A stretch of 64,000 nt of DNA from Saccharum officinarum (lineage: Eukaryota; Streptophyta; Magnoliopsida; Poales; Poaceae), in NCBI GenBank assembly GCA_020631735.1, contig CM036215.1:14596346-14660345 (forward strand), read 5' to 3'. Under the pieces are notes generated by a model, which was given only the letters and a program-made list of their open reading frames with translations, made no database searches and was not told where the DNA came from. Below, one piece after another: positions 1 through 12,753 of the stretch (position 1 is the first letter of the stretch; the number at the start of each line of letters is the position of its first letter). The position numbers were made by a program, and so were the translations under genes.

Positions 1-1917
1 GACAAGCTAAACAAGTTTATCATTAAAACAAATAGCGAGATGCGAGTTTTGCTTAGCCTACGGGGTGTTTGCAAGCTATCTAACCAAAACACAATTCTAG
101 TGTATTTGCACTCAACCGCACAAGTCAAACCGAGAAGGAAACTATAACTAGCAAGCTACACAAAGAAGCTACTCTAGCAAAGCTAACTCGCTAGTAAAGA
201 TAACTAAGAAATTAATACAAGAGAGAGTTAGGAGGGTATCACCGAGGGGCGAAGAATTGAGCCAACCAATCAATATGATCAAGAGATGAATACCAAGATA
301 ACCGAACACCGGGATCAATCAATCACAATATGAAAGTGATGACACGAAGATTTATCCCGAGGTTCACGTGCTTGCCGGCACGCTAGTCCCCGTTGTGTCC
401 CTCTTCACCACGTGGTTTGGTGGCTAATCGGTCACACAATGAGCCTCTCAAAAGGTGCCATAAGAACCTACCAAATGGCAAAAGGTTGCAATGACACGAG
501 CAATATACTAATATTGCCTTTGGCGCTTCGCCGAGGTAGGCACAAACCCCTCACAATCACCGGAGGTGGCCAAGAACAATCACCAACTCTTGCCAACGCC
601 TCCAAGCTGCTCCAAGCCATCTAGGTGGTGGCAACCACCAAGAGAAACAAGAATCCCGTAGCAAATCAACCACCAAGTGCCAACTAGATGCAATCTCGCA
701 ATGCAAATGCACTTGGATCACTCAATCTCACTTCGAATATGCAAAGAAGCAAGAGAGATGAGTGGAGGGGAGTTGCTTAGCTCAAAGTGCTCACAAGTAT
801 GTCAAATGTTCGAGAGAGAGAGCCTTGAGCCGGCCAACGAGTATTTATAGACGTACCCCTTCGAATAGAGCCGTTAGAAACTTAAACATCTGAAATCGGG
901 CTGACCGGACGCGCTGGTCCAACTGACCGGACGCGCCGGTCGCCCAACGGCTAACTCAGGAAGCACTGACCGGACGCGCTGGTCCAAACGACCGGACGCG
1001 CCGGTCGCACAACGACTAGTTGCAAAGCAATGACCGGACGCGCTTGACGCGCAGACCGGACGCGCTGCGAATGACCGGACGCGCTGGTCCCGAGAAAGAC
1101 CAGACACGCTGGTCGCCTGAGCAGCGCTCAACGAAACAACGACCGGACGCGCTGAAGAAACATGACCGGACGCGACAGTGCCAGCGTCTGGTTAGAGTCC
1201 AATAAGCTCCCTAAACGACCGGACGCGTCCGATCATTAGTGACCGGACGTGCCTCGCGTCCGATCATCGAACTGAAAAACACGCAGACACTGAACACTGA
1301 CCAGACGCGTCCGGTCATGCAAGGACCACGTCCGGTCACCTCTATGACCTCCGTTCACCTCTGTTTCTTTTCTGGACTTCTGGCGTAGTGGAAAATAGTC
1401 GTTTCAACTTCTCGAAAACGCCTGAATCCTGCCTCACAAGCTCGGCGGGAGGGAGAGAGGATCCCAAACCCTCTCTACCGCTCAAACTCCACCGCCTTCG
1501 CAAACGTGCTAACACCACCAAGTGATCTCGACATGTGTGAGTGTGTTAGCATTTTCACAATCATTTTTCGAGGCGATATTAGTTCTATCCAAATGCATAT
1601 GATTATGAAATGCACACCTAGAGGCACTTAGGAGTTCAATAGCCGCGTCATTCCCCTCTTTATAGTACGGCTATCTATCCTATAATGTAACCACACCCAC
1701 TAGGTGTATTGGTTACTAAAACACAACCCTTAAGCATATACCTTTGCCTTGATCACGTAGGGTTGCGTCCAAATCCAAGTGTGGCCATCATGATCACCAT
1801 GTCCATCTTGCCACCAACCTTGGAATGTACTAATCCTCATATGCTACATACAACTTAGGCATAGGATTAGTACTTAGGCATTGTCACTAATTACCAACAC
1901 CAAACATAGGACTTTCA
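1..1917 (-). repeat. 3' LTR of the Sirevirus element (first 55 bp on the left missing)
   Basis: This stretch is a close copy of 8564-10481 with scattered substitutions. Its inner end at 1916-1917 reads CA on the plus strand, which is the TG terminus on the element strand, and a polypurine tract follows at once. It contains an array of ACCGGACGCG-type motifs at about 898-1350. Confidence 0.93.
898..1350. repeat. array of ACCGGACGCG(C/T)(C/T)GGTC motifs in the left LTR
   Basis: At least a dozen copies of a GC-rich, half-palindromic motif, ACCGGACGCG followed by YYGGTC or a variant, occur in about 450 bp of an otherwise AT-rich LTR. Many copies form short inverted repeats. The matching array in the other LTR spans about 9470-9905. 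CpG-rich inverted repeats are known in Sirevirus LTRs. No function can be read from sequence alone. Confidence 0.85.
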
Positions 1918-1928
1918 ATCTCCCCCTT
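1918..1928 (-). other. polypurine tract of the Sirevirus element
   Basis: On the element strand the bases read AAGGGGGAGAT and run directly into the LTR terminus TGAAAGTCC. This is the expected primer for plus-strand DNA synthesis in LTR retrotransposons. Confidence 0.85.
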
Positions 1929-3057
1929 GTTGGTAATTGGTGACAAACCTTTCACAAAGATATTATGATAAAATTTTGATTGAACCCATGTCACATTGTC
2001 CAAGTATATTACCATGTGTAAGAATTATGGACATGTGATCATGAATTCAAATTGATAGCAATGGCTCCCCCTACATGTATGCTATATGTTTGGATTTTGG
2101 AAGCATACATGTTAGATAGGAAAATATAGGAGCATTGACTATCAATAGGTGCTAAGTGTTTTAGATTATAGACCTTTGAAGCGTGATACCATCGGAGTAG
2201 CGATAAACACCATCTTAGCACCTTGTGTAGTTAGATTCCACTTGAAAAAACACAAATATAACTAGAAACCTCGTGAGATCAACATTATAAGCAAGGCTCT
2301 AGTACCACTTTGAAAAACATGAAGCAAGAAAAAATCTAACTACTTCCTCTTCATGCTAGTACCTCAATACATCATTCAAATTATACTAGCAAGTCACCAC
2401 ACAAGCAATGTATCGGAGAAAAAGAAATGCATAACTATGCATCATATATATGAAGTGCACATGAAAATGCAACAATCATGCTTAAGAGCTTGCTCCCCTA
2501 CTTGTGTGCTCAAAATTATCTTTGTGAACAATATTTTTCTCTCCCTTTGTGTTTCTCCCCCTTTGTGCTTCTCTTCCTTTGAGTTCTATCTTTGTGAACA
2601 ATAATTTCTCCCCCTTTGGCACCAATTGACCACAAGGAGCAAACTTTAGATAGATTATCATGTTGAATTATGGGGTGAGGATCAAGTATGTGATTCAACC
2701 TAGATTGCTTGCATAAATAAAGTGCTTCGGTTTGATCCAAGGGCAAGCTTCTTCACACCTCACTAGAAGGGTTATCATGCACCATGTTGAAGCAAATATT
2801 TAGACAAGTTTTCTAGATTAAACACTTAGGATCACAAGCTACTTAAACAAGTTATATGCTACCACTAGATCATACAAGACATGGAAACAATAGTGGCACC
2901 ATATAAACTTCAAATTCATTTAATTTTCATGAATGAGCCTAGAACATGTAAATTATGACTAGATGCACTAAACAAGTCCTTAGCATAGAATGTATGACAT
3001 GTCAACCAATTATACCTTGGGGCTCGAAGGAGAGGCATGTCATATCATGGAGGTGCA
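1929..3057 (-). other. non-coding 3' internal region of the Sirevirus element
   Basis: These 1.1 kb between the RNase H stop codon and the 3' LTR hold no convincing long reading frame. I looked for an envelope-like gene, which some Sireviruses carry, and could not support one. The stretch is AT-rich and includes the extra polypurine-like motifs annotated separately. Confidence 0.6.
2552..2617 (-). repeat. multiplied polypurine-tract motifs
   Basis: Two copies of a TTCTCCCCCTTTG motif (element strand CAAAGGGGGAGAA) lie at about 2553-2565 and 2605-2617, with degenerate relatives between them. Extra PPT-like motifs upstream of the 3' LTR are a described hallmark of Sireviruses. Assigning these to that hallmark is my inference. 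Confidence 0.6.
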
Positions 3058-6000
3058 TCAACTCATGTTGGAGAAGTCAAGTATGTTCAACTCATTCTTT
3101 AGCTTGTGAAATCTCTTCTCATCAAGTGGCTTGGTGAATAGATCGACTAATTGATCTTCGGTGCCCACACTCTCAATAGCAATGTCACCCTTTTGTTGAT
3201 GATCTCTAATAAAGTGATGGCGAACATCAATATGCTTTGTTCTTTGATGTTGAACCGGATTGTTGGTTAGCTTCATGGCACTTTCATTATCACATAGCAA
3301 TGGCTTCATCCACAAGATTTGTGCACAACAACTACCCGCGGCGATGTATTCGGCTTCGGCGGTAGATAGTGCAATACTATTTTGCTTCTTGGATGACCAT
3401 GAGACAAGTGATCTTCCCAACAATTGACAAGTCCTGGAAGTGCTCTTTCTCTCTACTTTGTCACCGGCATAGTCGGAATCCGAATATCCAACTAGCTCAA
3501 AGCTTGCACCTTTGGGATACCACAATCCAACATCTTGTGTATGCTTTAAGTACCTCAATATTCTCTTTGTTGCCTTCAAATGACTTTCTCTTGGTGAGGC
3601 TTGAAATCTTGCACACATGCATACACTAAACATCACATCGGGCCTTGATGCCATCACATAGAGTAGGCTACCAATCATTGATCTATATAGCTTTTGATCC
3701 ACCATGTTGCCACTCTTGTCACTATCCAAACTTCCACTAGTGCTCATTAGAGTAGTGATTCATTTTGCATCTTCCATACCAAACTTCTTTAGCATATCCT
3801 TTATGTATTTGGTTTGGCTTACAAATGTTCCTTCCTTCATTTGTTTGATTTGAAGTCCAAGAAAGAAACTAAGTTCACCAATCATTGACATTTCAAATTC
3901 CTTTGCCATCATTTTCCCAAACTCATCACAATAATCTTGATTGGTTGAACCAAATATAATATCATCAACATATATTTGCAATATAAACAAGTCTTTACCA
4001 ATCTTCTTGGTGAATAGTGTTGTATCAACTTTGCCTATGACAAATCCTTTGGATAGCAAGAAGTCTCTCAATCTTTCATACCATGCTCTAGGTGCTTGCT
4101 TCAATCCATACAAAGCTTTTCTCAATTTGTAGACATGATTGGGTTTCTTGTCATCTTCAAAACCGGGAGGTTGCTCCACATACACCTCCTCTTGGATGTA
4201 CCCATTGAGAAATGCACTCTTCACATCCATTTGATATAACTTGATATTGTGAGCACAAGCATAGGCAAGTAAGATCCTAATTGCTTCCAATCTTGCAACC
4301 GGGGCATAAGTTTCACCAAAGTCAAGACCCTCTATTTGTGTGTAACCTTGAGCCACTAGTCTTGCTTTGTTCCTTGCTACTATCCCATCTTGATCTTGCT
4401 TGTTGCGAAAGACCCATCTTGTTCCAATGACATTGTGATCCTTAGGCCTCTCAACTAATTCCCATACTTCATTTCTCTTGAAGTTGTTGAGCTCTTCATG
4501 CATTGCATTTACCCAATCCGGATCTCTCAATGCTTTATCAATGTTCTTGGGTTCTTCTATTGACACAAAGGAAGAGTGACCACAAAATGATGTCAATCTT
4601 GATCTAGTTTGAACTCCTCTTTGTATGTCACCAATGATAGAATCCAATGGATGGTCTCTTGCAATGTTAGTTGGTTGAAGCACTTGGACTTGATTGCTTG
4701 GATGTTGATGTTGATTATGAGTTGGAGATGATGAACTAGCCACTTGTTGATCTTGTTGCACTTGAGATGATGTACTAGCTTGATTTTGCATTAGAGAACC
4801 ACTAGCTTGTGTGATTGGACTTTGGAGTACTTGATCTTTATTGTCATCTACATCAATCACTTGCTTTGGTCTAATATCACCAATATCCATTTCTTTCATA
4901 ACATTACTCAATTGAGTTCCTCTCACATCATCCAAGTTATCTTCCTCATCTTGAGAACCATTTGTTTCATCAAACTCAACATCATGTACTTCTTCAAGTA
5001 AACCACTAGCCAAATTCCAAACTCTATAAGCTTTGCTAGTAGTTGAGTAACCAAGTAGAAATCCTTCATCACATTTCTTCTTAAACTTGCTCAATCTAGT
5101 GCCCTTCTTCAAGATGTAGCATTTGCAACCAAATACCCGAAAGTATGCAATGTTGGGCTTTCTTCCATTTAAGATCTCATATGGTGTCTTCTCTAGAAAC
5201 TTGTGGCAATAGAGGCGGTTGCTATAGAAGCAAGCCGTGTTGATTGCTTTGGCCCAAAATGAATGACTCACATTATACTCATTCAACATTGATCTTGCCA
5301 TATCAATCAAAGTTCTATTTTTCCTCTCAACTAAGCCATTAGATTGAGGTGTATACTTGGCCGAGAATTGATGTTTGATTCCAAGCTTATCACATAGCTC
5401 ATCAACTCTTGTGTTTCTAAACTCACTTCCATTGTCACTTCTTACTTTCTTGATTGTGGTCTCAAACTCATTTTGCACTCTCTTGATGAACTTCTTGAAT
5501 ATGTCAAATACATCACTTTTGTCCCCAAGAAAGAATACCCATGTATATCTAGTGAAATCATCCACAATCACAAAGCCATACTTGTTGCCACCAATGCTTG
5601 TGTATGTAGTTGGTCCAAATAGATCCATGTGCAACAACTCAAATGCCTTGGAAGTACTCATAATGCTTTTCAATGGATGAGTGTTGCCTACTTGCTTTCT
5701 GGCTTGACATGCACTACATAGCTTATCTTTCTCAAATGTGACATCCTTCAAGCCTCTAACTAAGTCATGCTTCACTAACTTGTTCAATTGCTTCATGCCA
5801 ACATGACCAAGTCTTCTATGCCATAACCAACCCATACTTGATTTGGTGAGCAAGCATGTTGAAAGTTGAGTGTCACTAGCATTGAAATCAACCAAGTATA
5901 GATTCTCATATCTAAAGCCTTTGAAGATCAAGTTAGAGCCATCAACACTAACTATCTCCACATCATCAACACCAAATATGCACTTGAAACCGATATCACA

Positions 6001-6219
6001 CAATTGAGCAACTGAGAGAAGATTGAAGTTCAACTTTTCAACTAAGAGCACATTGGAAATGCTATGATCATTAGAGATTGCAATCCTTCCAAGAGCCTTC
6101 ACATTACCCTTGCTATTGTCACCAAATGTGATACTATCAATGCCACTATCATTTGATTTGAGAGAGTTGAACATTCTTGAATCACCGGTCATATGTTGAG
6201 AGCACCCACTATCAAGCAC
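3058..6219 (-). pseudogene. Sirevirus pol: protease, integrase, reverse transcriptase, RNase H (one in-frame stop)
   Basis: This encodes the enzymes that process the polyprotein, copy element RNA into DNA and insert it. Residue numbers count from 6219. The protease DSG site is at 3-5. The integrase zinc-binding residues are H134, H139, C168 and C171, and its catalytic triad is D199, D262 and E298. A low-complexity Q/S/N-rich linker covers roughly 470-510. Reverse transcriptase starts near 570, with catalytic D665 and the YVDD box at 750-753. An in-frame TGA at 3760-3762 interrupts the frame after residue 819. The same frame then continues through RNase H, with SDSDYAG and AEAEYIA motifs, to 3058. 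There is no frameshift in the whole stretch, so the single stop is the only visible lesion in pol. Confidence 0.93.
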
Positions 6220-6261
6220 CCAATGCCTTCCTCCGGCCTTGTAATTTACCTACAAAACAAT

Positions 6262-7314
6262 TTAATGTCTTTTAGGTACCCATACTTGCTTGGGTCCTTG
6301 GAGGTTAGTCACTAAGCTCTTTGGTACCCAAATGGCCTTCTTCTTTGGGCCCACAATTGGTGTACCAACAAACCTAGCATGCACACCTTTCTCACCCTTG
6401 GTAAGCACATAACAAGAATCAAAAGGAATGTAAGGTACATTAGCATTTTTCTTGTTCTTGTTCATTTTATTGCAATTAATCTCTAGATGCCCAACTTGCT
6501 TGCATCTATTGCAATAACGACCATTGCTCTTCACAAAGCGAGGCTTTGGAGTAGCAAAGGCCGCCTTGCCCTTCTTAGGAGTATAGCCCAAACCCTCTTT
6601 GTTAAGAGAGAACCTTTGACTACCCAAGCATTTTAGCAAGCGGGCATCCCCACCATAGGCATTACCTAATGCGCGGGTGAGATCATCCACCTCTCTCTTG
6701 AGAGTCTCATTCTCAACCACAAGTGATGAATCACTAGTAGTAGAGATAGGGTTGGTTGTGGTGGATGATGATGAGCTACATGAAGCATTAGTAGGACCAA
6801 CACATAAAGAATCATCAATAATATCACATGTTAGTCCAATATCACAAGTGACAATCACTTGCTCCTCCTTAGCTTCCTTCATGAGCTTTTCCAACATGAG
6901 GTCCTTTTCCTTGATGAGCTCAAGTAGAGTGGAGTGGGCTTCCTTAAGCCTAGTGTGAGCAATTTCAAGATCCTCGTGGTCTTCCTTTAGACACTCACGA
7001 GAAGCCTCTAGCTCATCAAAGGATTTCCTAAGAGCTTTGAGCTCTTATTCAATTCCTTTGCACTCCTTACTCTTTTTGAGAGTAACAAGCTCCTCCATCA
7101 AGGCATCATTTTCATTGCTCTTGGCAATGAACTCTTGTTCTAAGATTTTGTATTTCTTGGTTGTCCTCTTGTAGCCCTTGCTCATTTGATCTATTATGCC
7201 CAATATATCATCCTTGGAGTAGTCCTCATCCTCCTCATCATCACTCCTACAATCATCACTAGCACAAGAATCATCATCACTATCATCATATTTTACCTTT
7301 GTAGGCTTGGCCAT
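6262..7314 (-). pseudogene. Sirevirus Gag C-terminal/linker region with second zinc knuckle (in-frame stops)
   Basis: This continues the same reading frame as gag and pol and joins them. The first part (7314 to 7048) is acidic at its start and then likely coiled-coil. An in-frame TAA lies at 7045-7047. The frame stays open from there and encodes a basic segment with a CCHC zinc knuckle (CNRCKQVGHLEINC), typical of nucleic-acid binding by Gag. Further stops lie at 6262-6264 (TAA) and 6250-6252 (TAG) before the protease. In intact relatives this is part of one polyprotein, so the pieces are better read as a decayed gag-pol than as separate genes. Confidence 0.8.
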
Positions 7315-7377
7315 AAGGCATGTTGATGTAGTGTCGAAGATGGATGGCTTGTTGGAGAGGGCGATGTTTGCAATGGC

Positions 7378-8454
7378 TCACCGAGTGGTCCTTTCATCAT
7401 CACTAGAGCTTTCATCATCATCACTATCAGAGTTATCACTATACCAAGTGACCACATAACCACCACCCTTCTTCTTCTTGTTGAACGTGAAGCTCTTCTT
7501 TGCTTTCTTCTCCTTCTTATCCTTCTTGTTCTTCTTCAACTTCAACTCCCCATCATGATATCTTTTGTCTTCATAGGGGCACTTTGCCACTACATGATCG
7601 GGGCTATTGCAATTGTAGCAAAGCACCTCCTTTGCCTTCATGAAGTCCCTTCTCTTTCTTGCACCATAGCCTCTCTTCTTCATGAATCGACCCATCTTTT
7701 GCACTAGAAGGGCCATGATCTCATCATCAAAAGGATCATCATCATCATTCTCCACCTTGCTCTTGCCCTTAGAGGATGAAGCCTTGAATGCAATGGGCTT
7801 CTCTTGCTTGACCTTGGTTTCCTTCTTCTCTTCTACCTCATCTTCATCATCATTGTATTGGGCATCGGTCATTATATCTCCAAGCACATCGGTTGGTTTG
7901 ACCTTGTCCAATCCCTCTCTAAAGATCATTCTTCTTAAGGTAGCAAACTTCTTGGGTAAACACATCAAGAACTTATGTGAGAAGTCCTTGTCCTCAACCT
8001 TCTCTCCAAGCCCCTTGAGATCATTGACAATGACTTGGAGCCTATAGAACATCTCCGAGATGGATTCATCATCCTTCATCTTGAAAGTGGAGAACTTGTC
8101 CTTGAGCATATATAGTTTGGCACACTTTACCTTTGAAGTGCCCTCATATGTTTCTTCTAATCTTGTCCATACTTCACTTGCCATTTTAAGATCCTTGATT
8201 TGCTCAAAGACCTTTGCATCAATCCCATTGTAGAGAGTATTGAGAGCCATAGTGTTGCATTGGTTGTTGATGCGGTCATTGTTGGTGAGGTTGTCGGGAT
8301 CAATGATAGCATAATCATGGTGTGTCACCTCCCAAACGTTCTCATGAAGAGAGCCAAGAAATTGCTTCATCTTTCTTTTCCAATGATCAAAAGATGTGAC
8401 ACCATCAAAGAATGGAGGCTTGCCCCCGACATGGTTGAACATAACTTGAGCCAT
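7378..8454 (-). pseudogene. Sirevirus gag: capsid-like domain and zinc knuckle
   Basis: This is the 358-residue N-terminal part of the polyprotein, starting at the first ATG after the primer-binding site. Gag packages element RNA in virus-like particles. Residues 10-200 look like the copia UBN2-type Gag domain (SFDHWKRKMKQFL near the start, LKDKFSTFKM in the middle). An acidic/basic low-complexity stretch follows, then a CX2CX4HX4C knuckle at C279, C282, H287 and C292. The frame closes with TGA at 7378-7380. The same frame reopens downstream without any indel, so this stop probably truncates a longer original Gag-Pol. Confidence 0.9.
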
Positions 8455-8493
8455 CTTACATCGAGGTTGTTAAGCCTTACAAACGGTGACCAC

Positions 8494-8506
8494 GGCTCCG
8501 ATACCA
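8494..8506 (-). other. primer-binding site (initiator tRNA-Met)
   Basis: On the element strand these 13 bases read TGGTATCGGAGCC. That is complementary to the 3' end of plant initiator tRNA-Met apart from a likely A-to-G difference. The site lies 2 bp from the LTR terminus, as expected for the 5' end of a copia element. Confidence 0.88.
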
Positions 8507-8508
8507 CT

Positions 8509-10481
8509 TGAAAGGTCTTGATGGCTAGAGGGGGGTGAATAGCCTATTAAAATTTTCTACAAAGACAAGCTAAATAAGTTTATCAATAAAATAAATAGCG
8601 AGATGCGAGTTTTGCTTAGCCTATGGGGTGTTTGCAAGCCACCTAACCAAATCACAATTCTAGTGTATTTGCACTCAACCGCATAAGTCAAACCGAGAAG
8701 GAAACTATAACTAGCAAGCTACACAAAGAAGCTACTCTAGCAAAGCTAACTCGCTAGCAAAGATAACTAAGAAATTAATACAAGAGAGAGTTAGGAGGGT
8801 ATCACCGAGGGACGAAGAATTGAGCCAACCAATCAATATGATCAAGAGATGAATACCAAGATAACCGAACACCGGGATCAATCAATCACAATATGAAAGT
8901 GATGACACGAAGATTTATCCTGAGGTTCACGTGCTTGCCGGCATGCTAGTCCCCGTTGTGTCCCTCTTCACCACGTGGTTCGGTGGCAAATCGGTCACAC
9001 ACCGAGCCTCTCAAAAGGCGCCACAAGAACCTACCAAATGGCAAAAGGTTGCAATGACACGAGCAATATACTAATGTTGCCTTTGGCGCTTCGCCGAGGT
9101 AGGCACAAACCCATCACAATCACCGGAGGTGGCTAAGAACAATCACCAACTCTTGCCAACGCCTTCAAGCTACTCCAAGCCGTCTAGGTGGCGGCAACCA
9201 CCAAGAGAAACAAGAATCCCGCAGCAAATCAACCACCAAGTGCCAACTAGATGCAATCTCACAATGCAAATGCACTTGGATCACTCAATCTCACTTCGAA
9301 TGTGCAAAGAAGCAAGAGAGATGAGTGGAGGGGAGTTGCTTAGCTTAAAGTGCTCACAAGTATATCAAATGTTCGAGAGAGAGAGAGCCTTGAGCCGGCC
9401 AACGAGTATTTATAGACGTACCCCTTCGAATAGAGCCGTTAGAAACTTAAACAGCTGAAATCAGGCTGACCGGACGCGCTGGTCCAACTGACCGGACGCG
9501 TCGGTCGCCCAACGGCTAACTCAGGAAGCACTGACCGGACGCGCTGGTCCAAACGACTGGACGCGCCGGTCACACAACGGCTAGTTGCAAAGCAACGACC
9601 GGACGCGCTTGATGCGCAGACCGGACGCGCTGTGAATAACCGGACGCGCTGGTCCCGAGAAAGACCAGACGCGCTGGTCGCCTGAGCAGCGCTCAACGAA
9701 ACAACGACCAGACGCGCTGAAGAAACATGACCGGACGCGACAGTGCCAGCGTCCGGTTAGAGTCCAGTAAGCTCCCTGAACGACCGGACGCGTCCGATCA
9801 TCAGTGACCGGACGCGCCTCGCGTCCGATCATCGAACTGAAAAACGCGCAGACACTGAACACTGACCGGACACGTCTGGTCATGCAAGGACCTCGTCCGG
9901 TCACCTATGTGACCTCCGTTCACCTCCGTTTCTTTTCTGGACTTCCGGCGTAGTGGAAAATAGTCGTTTCAACTTCTCGAAAACGCCTGAATCCCGCCTC
10001 ACAAGCTCGGCGGGAGGGAGAGAGGATCCCAAACCCTCTCTACCGCTCAAACTCCACCGCCTTCGCAACGTGCTAACACCACCAAGTGATCTCGACATGT
10101 GTAAGTGTGTTAGCATTTTCATAATCATTTTTCGAGGCGATATTAGTTCTATCCAAATGCATATGATTATGAAATACACACCTAGAGGCACTTAGGAGTT
10201 CAATAACCGCGTCATTCCCCTCTTTATAGTAAGGCTATCTATCCTATAATGTAACCACACCCACTAGGTGTCTTGGTTACTAAAACACAACCCTTAAGCA
10301 TATACCTTTGCCTTGATCACGTAGGGTTGCGTCCAAATCCAAGTGTGACCATCATGATCACCATGTCCATCTTGCCACCAACCTTGAAATGTACTAATCC
10401 TCATATGCTACATACAACTTAGGCATAGGATTAGTACTTAGGCATTATCACTAATTACCAACACCAAACATAGGACTTTTA
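8509..10481 (-). repeat. 5' LTR of the Sirevirus element (complete, 1,973 bp)
   Basis: It begins with TG at 8509 beside the primer-binding site and ends at 10481. The last two bases are TA where the other LTR has CA, a likely point change at the outer terminus. The LTR carries the promoter and polyadenylation functions of the element. It shares the ACCGGACGCG motif array (about 9470-9905) with the left LTR and differs from it by a few percent by eye. Confidence 0.92.
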
Positions 10482-12753
10482 GCGGCGCCTCGTGGTGGCC
10501 CTCCTCGTGGAGTCCTCTGGTGTCCTCTAGAAGCCTCTTGCGTATTCGTGACGTGGAGCTTAGGCCGATTGACGTGGGTTCCTTCTCGTGGAAGATATCA
10601 ATTCCAGAATTATTCTGATAACCCCCTGCAAAATATAGATTCACCAAAACTCGTGAAATTTTGTTAGCTGACACCCTAAACCTATGTTGGTGATCATTTA
10701 TTAGCCCTTTATATATTTATTTTAACCCTTTATTATGATAGATAACCATCGTCAACAAATAGCAACATCTATTTCCATAGCATAGAAAAATATTAGAAAA
10801 TTACCATAGCACAGTACTACTCTAAGTAGACTACCATCAAATTCTCATGGTATTTGGATAAGTGGAATAGCCTACACAAAAATGACAAGCTAGGGCCTAA
10901 ATATGAGCATGAAAATACTTTGTATTATGAAAAGTATCCAACAACATATTTAGCATTTTTCCTGGCTTCTACATAGTAAATAATCACCATACAAAAATTA
11001 TCACATACATGTTTTATACAAATTTTGCTCTTTAGCAAAAATAACAAAAATCTGCCATTAAAGGCACTTGAACTACACATCATAATTTTTTCACAGAACA
11101 TGCATGACATATATTTTCCCTAAAAAGTACATTACACAAGAAGAGTGACAAACTTAGAATCATATTTTTTTGAGCTTTCTATGATTTATTATGCATTCTT
11201 AAGAAAATAACAATTTCAATGATTAAATAAAACTCCACAGAAAAGTGTCACAAAACTAATATGCAATATTTTTAAACCCTAGATCTAGTCATGAGGATCA
11301 TAACAAAATTTATTTCACCAATTTTAGAGCAACAATGAGTACGCAAATATTTTCTAAAGTATTTATCTTCTCAAATAATAAAAGAAAAACAGAAAACATT
11401 TTTCTTATTACTACCGGGCCGGCCCACGGAAACGGACTGGCCCACGACCGCTTTCGGCCTGGGCAACCGAGCGGGGAGAAAGGCGCGACGGCCCGGCTCG
11501 AGGCTCCGGCCCAAGGCCGACCTGGCCCAGCAAAGGGCCGAGGGGAGACGGCCACGCCACGCCGGCGTTCCGGGCACCACGGCAGCGCGGCAGCGGGTCG
11601 ACAGCCGTTGTCGGCCACGACTGGGCACGACGGAGCATGCACGGGTCCACGAGAGGAAGGCGAACACGAGAAGGTGACTCAAGAGGAGAGAGAAGAAACG
11701 GGGAAGTCCGTTCCACGCGCGAGGTCAAGTGCGGCGGCACCATGACCGACGGTGGCGAAACCGCTCATGGTAGCTCTACCTTACTCAAATGGTGACCTTG
11801 CAGCGAGCACCGGGTGCCGGAGAGCGAGGCGGAGTAATGTGCACATGATTGTGTGCGACGGTGGACCACCGACGACCAATTTCGCTGGTGGAGCTACGGT
11901 GGCGAGGGCGGCGCGAGCAGAGCTCGGTGCGGGGCGAGGGAGAGATGCAGTGCTTGAGAGGAAAAATGGGGAAGGCAGGGAGGAGCGGAGCTGCTGGGGC
12001 TTGAAAACGGGCGAGGCGCGTGCTCGCGGGGGCCACGGACGCCACCCGGCCGGCGTCGCCGGCATGCGCTCGCCACGCGGCGCGGCATGCTTGACGCGGA
12101 CGGACGCGTCCGCGCGCGGAGGGAGGAGACGACGTGCGGGCGTGGCCTGGGCTGCGGAGGCCAGGCTGGGCCGAGGGAGAGGCGCGGGCACGGGAGAAGA
12201 GGACTGGGCCGGCTTTGGCCAACGGACCGAAAGGGAGGCGGCGTCCCGATAAGTGAGAAAATTGATTTTCCAAATTCCATTTTCAAACAAATTTCAAATA
12301 ACAGTTTTCAAATCCTATTTTTAGCAAGAAAATGACATTTTCTGACAATGACCCAAAAATAAAAGTTGCTTAGAATTTAACCCTCTACAACTTTGCTTTA
12401 GGGACCAACTAAAAATTCTGCATAGATTTTGAATTGGGATGAAAAAGCTAAATAGGGGGGGTTTGACCATTTTCAATAATATTTTCAAAAACATATTTTG
12501 CCAAAAGTTTGAATACAAACTTTGCTCCACATTGTATGATAATTATTTCTAAATGACTTGCATTTAAAACCTAACATGTTCCATTGAGCTAGCTAGCATA
12601 ATTAGGGCAAAAATAAACTAAACAAGTTTATGCAACATTCATGTTTCATAGAAATGTTTCACTCATTATTTCGTGCGATGATAATGGATGCATAACAATG
12701 CTTATGCTTATGTTTTGCAAGTGCTAATGCATGCGTAACACCGGGGTGTTACA
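10482..12753 (-). mobile_element. partial LTR, probably gypsy-type
   Basis: The right edge reads ...CCGGGGTGTTACA on the plus strand, so on the minus strand it starts TGTAACACCCCGG. That is a start I recognise from grass gypsy-like LTRs. Long AT-rich flanks enclose a sharply GC-rich core at about 11410-12250, which also fits. The left part is cut off by the Sirevirus at 10481 and presumably continues outside the window. No internal domain or primer site follows at 12754, so this is a solo or truncated LTR. Open frames in the GC-rich core (several overlap on both strands) look like composition artefacts. Confidence 0.6.

Larger units (their letters stand above)
1..10481 (-). mobile_element. 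Sirevirus-type Ty1/copia LTR retrotransposon (3' end cut by window)
   Basis: Two direct repeats of about 1.9 kb flank a gag-pol region read on the minus strand, so this is an LTR retrotransposon in reverse orientation. Seen directly: the repeat at 1-1917 matches 8564-10481, an initiator-tRNA primer site sits next to the right LTR, a polypurine tract sits next to the left LTR, and the domain order is gag, protease, integrase, reverse transcriptase, RNase H. That order is Ty1/copia. The long LTRs, multiplied polypurine motifs and large Gag fit the Sirevirus lineage (family knowledge). The window begins 55 bp inside the 3' LTR, so the left target duplication cannot be seen. All coding pieces lie in one frame broken by in-frame stops and not by frameshifts, which suggests a fairly recent but inactive copy. 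It lies against gypsy-like LTR sequence on its right. Confidence 0.93.

Noticed and set aside
1929..3057. Envelope-like gene in the Sirevirus 3' region
   Set aside because: No long frame, signal peptide or membrane segment can be supported there.
11310..12290. Several overlapping open frames of 100-170 codons on both strands
   Set aside because: They lie in the GC-rich core of a gypsy-like LTR, are open in several frames at once, and show arginine/alanine/proline bias without any domain.
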